64,000 nucleotides of DNA from Dyadobacter sp. CY347 (lineage in GTDB: Bacteria > Bacteroidota > Bacteroidia > Cytophagales > Spirosomataceae): the NCBI RefSeq assembly GCF_021502655.1, contig NZ_JAKFFT010000002.1, positions 1,054,001-1,118,000 of the forward strand, in the 5' to 3' direction. This document shows, piece by piece, positions 60,888 to 64,000 of the stretch. How positions within the stretch are numbered: position 1 is the stretch's first letter; every line of letters begins with the position of its first letter. Below the pieces are notes generated by a model. The model was not told the DNA's origin, did no database searches, and was given only the letters and a program-made list of their open reading frames with translations. The position numbers and the translations under genes are program-made.

Positions 60888-61655
60888 ATGAAAAAAATTG
60901 CTCCATTTATATTTTTAGGCCTTGCTGTGCTTGGATTAGTGCTTATTCTGACGGGCTGCGAGGATGGCCGGAATGATTCTGCTTTAAATCCGCAAACGGG
61001 CGCTGGCGGCTCTATGGCGCGGTTTGCAATTACAGGAAACACGCTATACATCGTTACCAAGCAATCGCTGGAAGTTTATGACATTGAAAACGGCACGAAT
61101 CCTGTGAAATCGGTCAAAAAAGACATGGGCGTCGGGATAGAAACCATATTTCCTTATCGCGACAATCTTTACATAGGCGCCATGGATGGCATGTATATTT
61201 TCAATAACATCAATCCGAGGGATCCCAAATTACAAAGCAAATATCAGCATATCCAATCGTGCGATCCGGTGGTGGTGCAGGGCAAATATGCCTATGTAAC
61301 ATTACGCAATGGAGTTAGCTGCCGGCCACAGAATACGGCCAGCTCGCTCGATGTCGTGGATGTAAGCAATCCAACGGCACCACAAATGGTGCACACGCAG
61401 CGCATGACATCGCCTTACGGTTTGGGTGTTTCTGGCAGCAAACTGTTTGTATGCGAGGGACCCATAGGGTTGACCGTGCTGGATATCAGTGATCCCGCCA
61501 AGCCGGTCTTTAAAAAAACAATGGGTGATCTGCCTGCCTATGACATTATCGTGAGAGATAAACATTTGATCGTTACGGGTGAAAAAGGCCTTTTCCAATA
61601 CAAGCATGACGACGCAGACAACATTGAATTTCTGAGTAAAATCCCTGTTCTATGA
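60888..61655 (+). CDS. LVIVD-repeat lipoprotein
   Basis: 255 residues. A lipoprotein signal (LAVLGLVLILTGCEDG) is followed by four or five LVIVD repeats of about 40 residues, visible at LYIVTKQSLEVYDIENGTNP, LYIGAMDGMYIFNNINP, LDVVDVSNPTAPQ and LTVLDISDPAKPVFK. It is a larger paralogue of the preceding gene, 56 bases away. Its end overlaps the start of the beta-barrel gene by 4 bases (ATGA), so the three are translationally linked. Confidence 0.8.
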   Translation: MKKIAPFIFLGLAVLGLVLILTGCEDGRNDSALNPQTGAGGSMARFAITGNTLYIVTKQSLEVYDIENGTNPVKSVKKDMGVGIETIFPYRDNLYIGAMDGMYIFNNINPRDPKLQSKYQHIQSCDPVVVQGKYAYVTLRNGVSCRPQNTASSLDVVDVSNPTAPQMVHTQRMTSPYGLGVSGSKLFVCEGPIGLTVLDISDPAKPVFKKTMGDLPAYDIIVRDKHLIVTGEKGLFQYKHDDADNIEFLSKIPVL

Positions 61656-62347
61656 GGCTACTTTTGGTTGTTTTCGCTGGTTGCTGGTTTATGGGATTGA
61701 ATTCTTTTGGACAAATCGATGCAGCATCGGCCCAAAAAAGTGTGATCATAAAGTTTGCACCGATGTCGCTTTTCGATTTCGATAATTCCGTTCAGTTTGG
61801 CGTCGAGGTTCCGTTAGGCACTACGGGAATTTCTTTGCAGCAGGATTTGGGCTACGGCCCGTCGGCAATGAACCTGTGGTATAGCCCCGGAGCCGACCAG
61901 CCCAATAAAGAAACTTTCAAAAGTAGAACACAGCTGCGCTATTACTACCTGACCAAACGCCGCATGAAACCTTACATAGCTGGTGAATTCATGCTGAAAA
62001 AAGTTATTTACAGGGATAACAAATGGGTTGGAATGGAATGCGAGCAGCCCTGGGGAAATTGCGGTTATTTTGAAAACACACTCGTAAAAACCAGGCGCAT
62101 GGTGCAAGCCGGTCATGCCAAAGCCGGAATGCAGTTTTACTTTAGCAGCCGCATCGCGCTGGACCTTTTCGCAGGGGTTGGCTTCCGCAGCATCCGCGTG
62201 AAGGCCATTACGGACCTTCCCGAAAACACAAGGATCCCCCGAACCGACCGCTGGTTCGAATACGATACACCCGGAACAACAGACTTCATCCCCAGCCTAA
62301 CCCTGGGCGCCCATCTCGGGATTATTTTAGGGAAGTTTGAAGACTAG
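61652..62347 (+). CDS. Putative outer-membrane beta-barrel protein
   Basis: 231 residues. A signal peptide ending near SFGQI is followed by alternating amphipathic strands (VQFGVEVPLGTTGISLQQDLGY, TQLRYYYLTKRRMKPYIAGEF, AGMQFYFSSRIALDLFAGVGFR) and a C-terminal LTLGAHLGIILGKFED. The pattern fits a small outer-membrane barrel of the DUF3575-like kind. It overlaps the LVIVD gene by 4 bases, and the lipoprotein pair plus barrel may form an envelope complex. Confidence 0.65.
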   Translation: MRLLLVVFAGCWFMGLNSFGQIDAASAQKSVIIKFAPMSLFDFDNSVQFGVEVPLGTTGISLQQDLGYGPSAMNLWYSPGADQPNKETFKSRTQLRYYYLTKRRMKPYIAGEFMLKKVIYRDNKWVGMECEQPWGNCGYFENTLVKTRRMVQAGHAKAGMQFYFSSRIALDLFAGVGFRSIRVKAITDLPENTRIPRTDRWFEYDTPGTTDFIPSLTLGAHLGIILGKFED

Positions 62348-62413
62348 TGCAGGATTAAATGCATTTGGCTTTGATGAGTGTTTTGACCTTCAAAGGCAAA
62401 TACTCAATAAAAA

Positions 62414-62466
62414 AGACACTTCCCGCTGACTTCAAGTAAGTTAACTTGAAATCCTGGAAAGTGTCT
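62414..62466. terminator. Bidirectional terminator between beta-barrel gene and msrB
   Basis: Nested inverted repeats: outer AGACACTT near 62414 against AAAGTGTCT ending 62466, inner ACTTCAAGT/ACTTGAAAT around a short loop. A A-tract precedes it and a TTTAAT follows. It lies between convergent stops at 62347 and 62503. Confidence 0.6.
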
Positions 62467-62502
62467 CGAGTGAATTTAATGTTAGCCGCGATTTTAGACC
62501 GC

Positions 62503-63069
62503 TTAACTTCCGCTGTCTGCTTTCTTTTTGCTGTTGAATTTCTTCTCTGCGGTTTTGGCTTTTTCGAAATCCAGTACTACACCGTTGATACAATAGCGAA
62601 GGCCGGTAGGAGGTGGGCCATCCTCGAAAACGTGCCCTAAATGCGATTTGCATTTGCCGCACATTACTTCGGTCCGGCGCATGCCATGTGAATTATCTGC
62701 CGCTTCCAATATCGAGGTTTTGCTGATCGGTTCAAAGAAGCTCGGCCAGCCGCATCCGCTTTCGTATTTAGCATTACTTTTGAAAAGTGCATTGCCGCAA
62801 ACGGCGCAATAGAATGTGCCTACTTCTTTGGAATGTTCATATTCGCTGGTGAATGGGCGTTCTGTTCCTTTCAAACGCGCCACTTCATAAACCTCCGGTG
62901 AAAGGACCTTTTTCCATTCATCATTGCTTTTATTAACTACTATTGAATCCTTACGGGAATAAGCGGGCGTTTTATTCTGCTCTTTCTGCGCCGGGGATGA
63001 CTGTCCGTAACAGCTTTGCAGCATTAATGCGAACACGCCTGAGAACAAGAGCGCGATTGACTTCTTCAT
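62503..63069 (-). CDS. msrB: Peptide-methionine (R)-S-oxide reductase, exported
   Basis: 188 residues. An N-terminal signal (SIALLFSGVFALMLQSC) with a lipobox-like cysteine suggests a periplasmic or membrane-bound lipoprotein. The MsrB domain (about 45-180) has the zinc CxxC pairs in YCAVCGNALF and MCGKCKSHLGH, the GCGWPSFFEPI segment and the catalytic cysteine in RYCINGVVLDF. It reduces methionine-R-sulfoxide in envelope proteins. It converges on the beta-barrel gene and is divergent from the downstream histidine kinase. Confidence 0.9.
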   Translation of the reverse strand: MKKSIALLFSGVFALMLQSCYGQSSPAQKEQNKTPAYSRKDSIVVNKSNDEWKKVLSPEVYEVARLKGTERPFTSEYEHSKEVGTFYCAVCGNALFKSNAKYESGCGWPSFFEPISKTSILEAADNSHGMRRTEVMCGKCKSHLGHVFEDGPPPTGLRYCINGVVLDFEKAKTAEKKFNSKKKADSGS

Positions 63070-63279
63070 GCTGTTTATGGTTTTGATGTTTTCTTAATAT
63101 ACGATATGCCGGCGCAAATAGTTGGATGCGGGACTATTTTAAGTAACAATATCACTTAAAAAGAGATTCAAAAAAATGTAACCGCCTATTGAGCTATTTA
63201 ATATAAAAATGTAGGGCTTGCAGTAAATATTCGTGTATTAAGCTTCATATTAGTGGTTACGAATATAGCTCAGCGTTGT

Positions 63280-64000
63280 ATGCAGGAAATTTTAAGGTCT
63301 TTAAAAGTCAAGTATCCGGCGTTTTGGCAGGATACGTTTGCCATCAGTCACATCAGACAGCAGACGCTCCGGTTTCTTTTGTTTGCTTATTGTGGGATGG
63401 GCGTGCTTTTGGCCGTACTGCATTTTGTGCAACACAAAAATTTCTTACTATGGAGGGTCCTGTTTTTCACCACTTTATCCTGGACAGGCTATGAAATGCT
63501 CCGGCGGGGAGTTCCTTTCAAAAGAGTCGGGCATTTTGCCTTGATATCCCTTTGCCTGATCGTGCTATCGACTGCGGTGTTGTATCAGCAGGGACATTAC
63601 CTGGTTACTTTTCAGTTCATTTTTGTCATCCTCAGTGCCGGATTTTATATCCTCGGGCCCAGGTGGGGACTTTTCTATTCAATGCTCAGCGTTTTGCTGG
63701 TGGGATCTGTCTTTTTTTTAGACCAATATTTTCCTCTCGAGATTAAAATACAGGCTTATGCCGTAGATACATATGCCCTCACTTTTGCGCTGGTGTACAA
63801 TTACTTAATGCTGATCTACATTCACTACTTTTTCTTTAAAGAATCGGAACTGGCGAATGTGAAAGAAACAACGCTTTTGAGTGAATTAAAGATAGCGGCT
63901 ACGGAAGCGCGTGATCTGGCTGCATATAAGACGAACTTCCTGATCACCATGTCGCACGAGATCCGCACACCATTGCATGCGATAATCGGTGGTTTGGATC
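63280..64000 (+). CDS. Membrane sensor histidine kinase, 3' end cut off
   Basis: The frame opens at ATG 63280 and runs 240 codons to the window edge. Five or six hydrophobic segments are visible (FLLFAYCGMGVLLAVL, FALISLCLIVLSTAV, FQFIFVILSAGFYILG, LFYSMLSVLLVGSVFFL, FALVYNYLMLIYIHYFFF), then a short coiled coil and the HisKA phospho-acceptor MSHEIRTPLHAIIGG at the end. The catalytic and any receiver domains lie beyond the window. It is divergent from msrB across 210 AT-rich bases. Confidence 0.85.
   Translation, partial: MQEILRSLKVKYPAFWQDTFAISHIRQQTLRFLLFAYCGMGVLLAVLHFVQHKNFLLWRVLFFTTLSWTGYEMLRRGVPFKRVGHFALISLCLIVLSTAVLYQQGHYLVTFQFIFVILSAGFYILGPRWGLFYSMLSVLLVGSVFFLDQYFPLEIKIQAYAVDTYALTFALVYNYLMLIYIHYFFFKESELANVKETTLLSELKIAATEARDLAAYKTNFLITMSHEIRTPLHAIIGGLD

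Overview
The window looks like the chromosome of a Bacteroidota bacterium of the order Cytophagales, most likely Dyadobacter or a close relative (inference; nothing was searched). The signs are a type IX secretion sorting tail, exact TAnnTTTG -7 promoter elements, a TonB-dependent receptor with a carboxypeptidase-like plug extension, fused cbb3 oxidase subunits, hybrid sensor kinases with AraC output domains, and paired LVIVD-repeat lipoproteins. The genes are dense and about 95% of the sequence is explained by them. I saw no rRNA, tRNA, insertion sequence, prophage or CRISPR array.

Layout. 1-1.6 kb: the end of a histidine phosphatase and a methylenetetrahydrofolate-reductase-like protein. 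1.6-6.7 kb: a giant CheB-CheR-PAS-histidine kinase fusion with a two-receiver response regulator. 6.9-18 kb: an inducible carbohydrate or polyol catabolic locus made of a divergent DeoR/GlpR regulator, TonB receptor, polyol-permease-type MFS carrier, 2-hydroxyacid dehydrogenase, two different FGGY kinases, a histidine phosphatase and a periplasmic glycerophosphodiesterase. 18-26 kb: stress and housekeeping genes (SDR, GNAT-nitrilase fusion, sugar acetyltransferase, short Hsp70, CPA2 antiporter, lipoprotein).

26-41.5 kb is a coherent microaerobic module. It holds D-lactate dehydrogenase, an unrecognised 598-residue protein, a PAS histidine kinase next to a REC-CRP/FNR fusion regulator, HemN, the cbb3 oxidase operon ccoS-ccoNO-ccoQP-ccoG-ccoH-safE, and the copper ATPase ccoI. 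Four TGA-N6-TCA palindromes of the CRP/FNR type lie in front of these units. Measured centre to centre, the -7-like element lies 55 bp downstream of the palindrome at three promoters and 33 bp downstream at two. I read this as a shortened FixL-FixJ-FixK cascade in which the FixJ and FixK roles are fused in one protein; this is the most interesting system in the window.

41.5-49 kb: a general-stress-type protein, then a Planctomycete-type cytochrome/DUF1501/DUF1553 cluster interrupted by a patch of palindromic repeats. 48.5-51.3 kb: a fatty acid desaturase flanked by two LuxR-type regulators whose receiver domains look degenerate. 51.4-57.3 kb: a 7TM hybrid sensor kinase with AraC output, and a secreted GH71/GH99-like protein with a type IX tail. 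57.6-64 kb: a diheme cytochrome, a TPR protein, a three-gene LVIVD/beta-barrel operon, a lipoprotein MsrB and the start of another membrane histidine kinase cut by the window edge.
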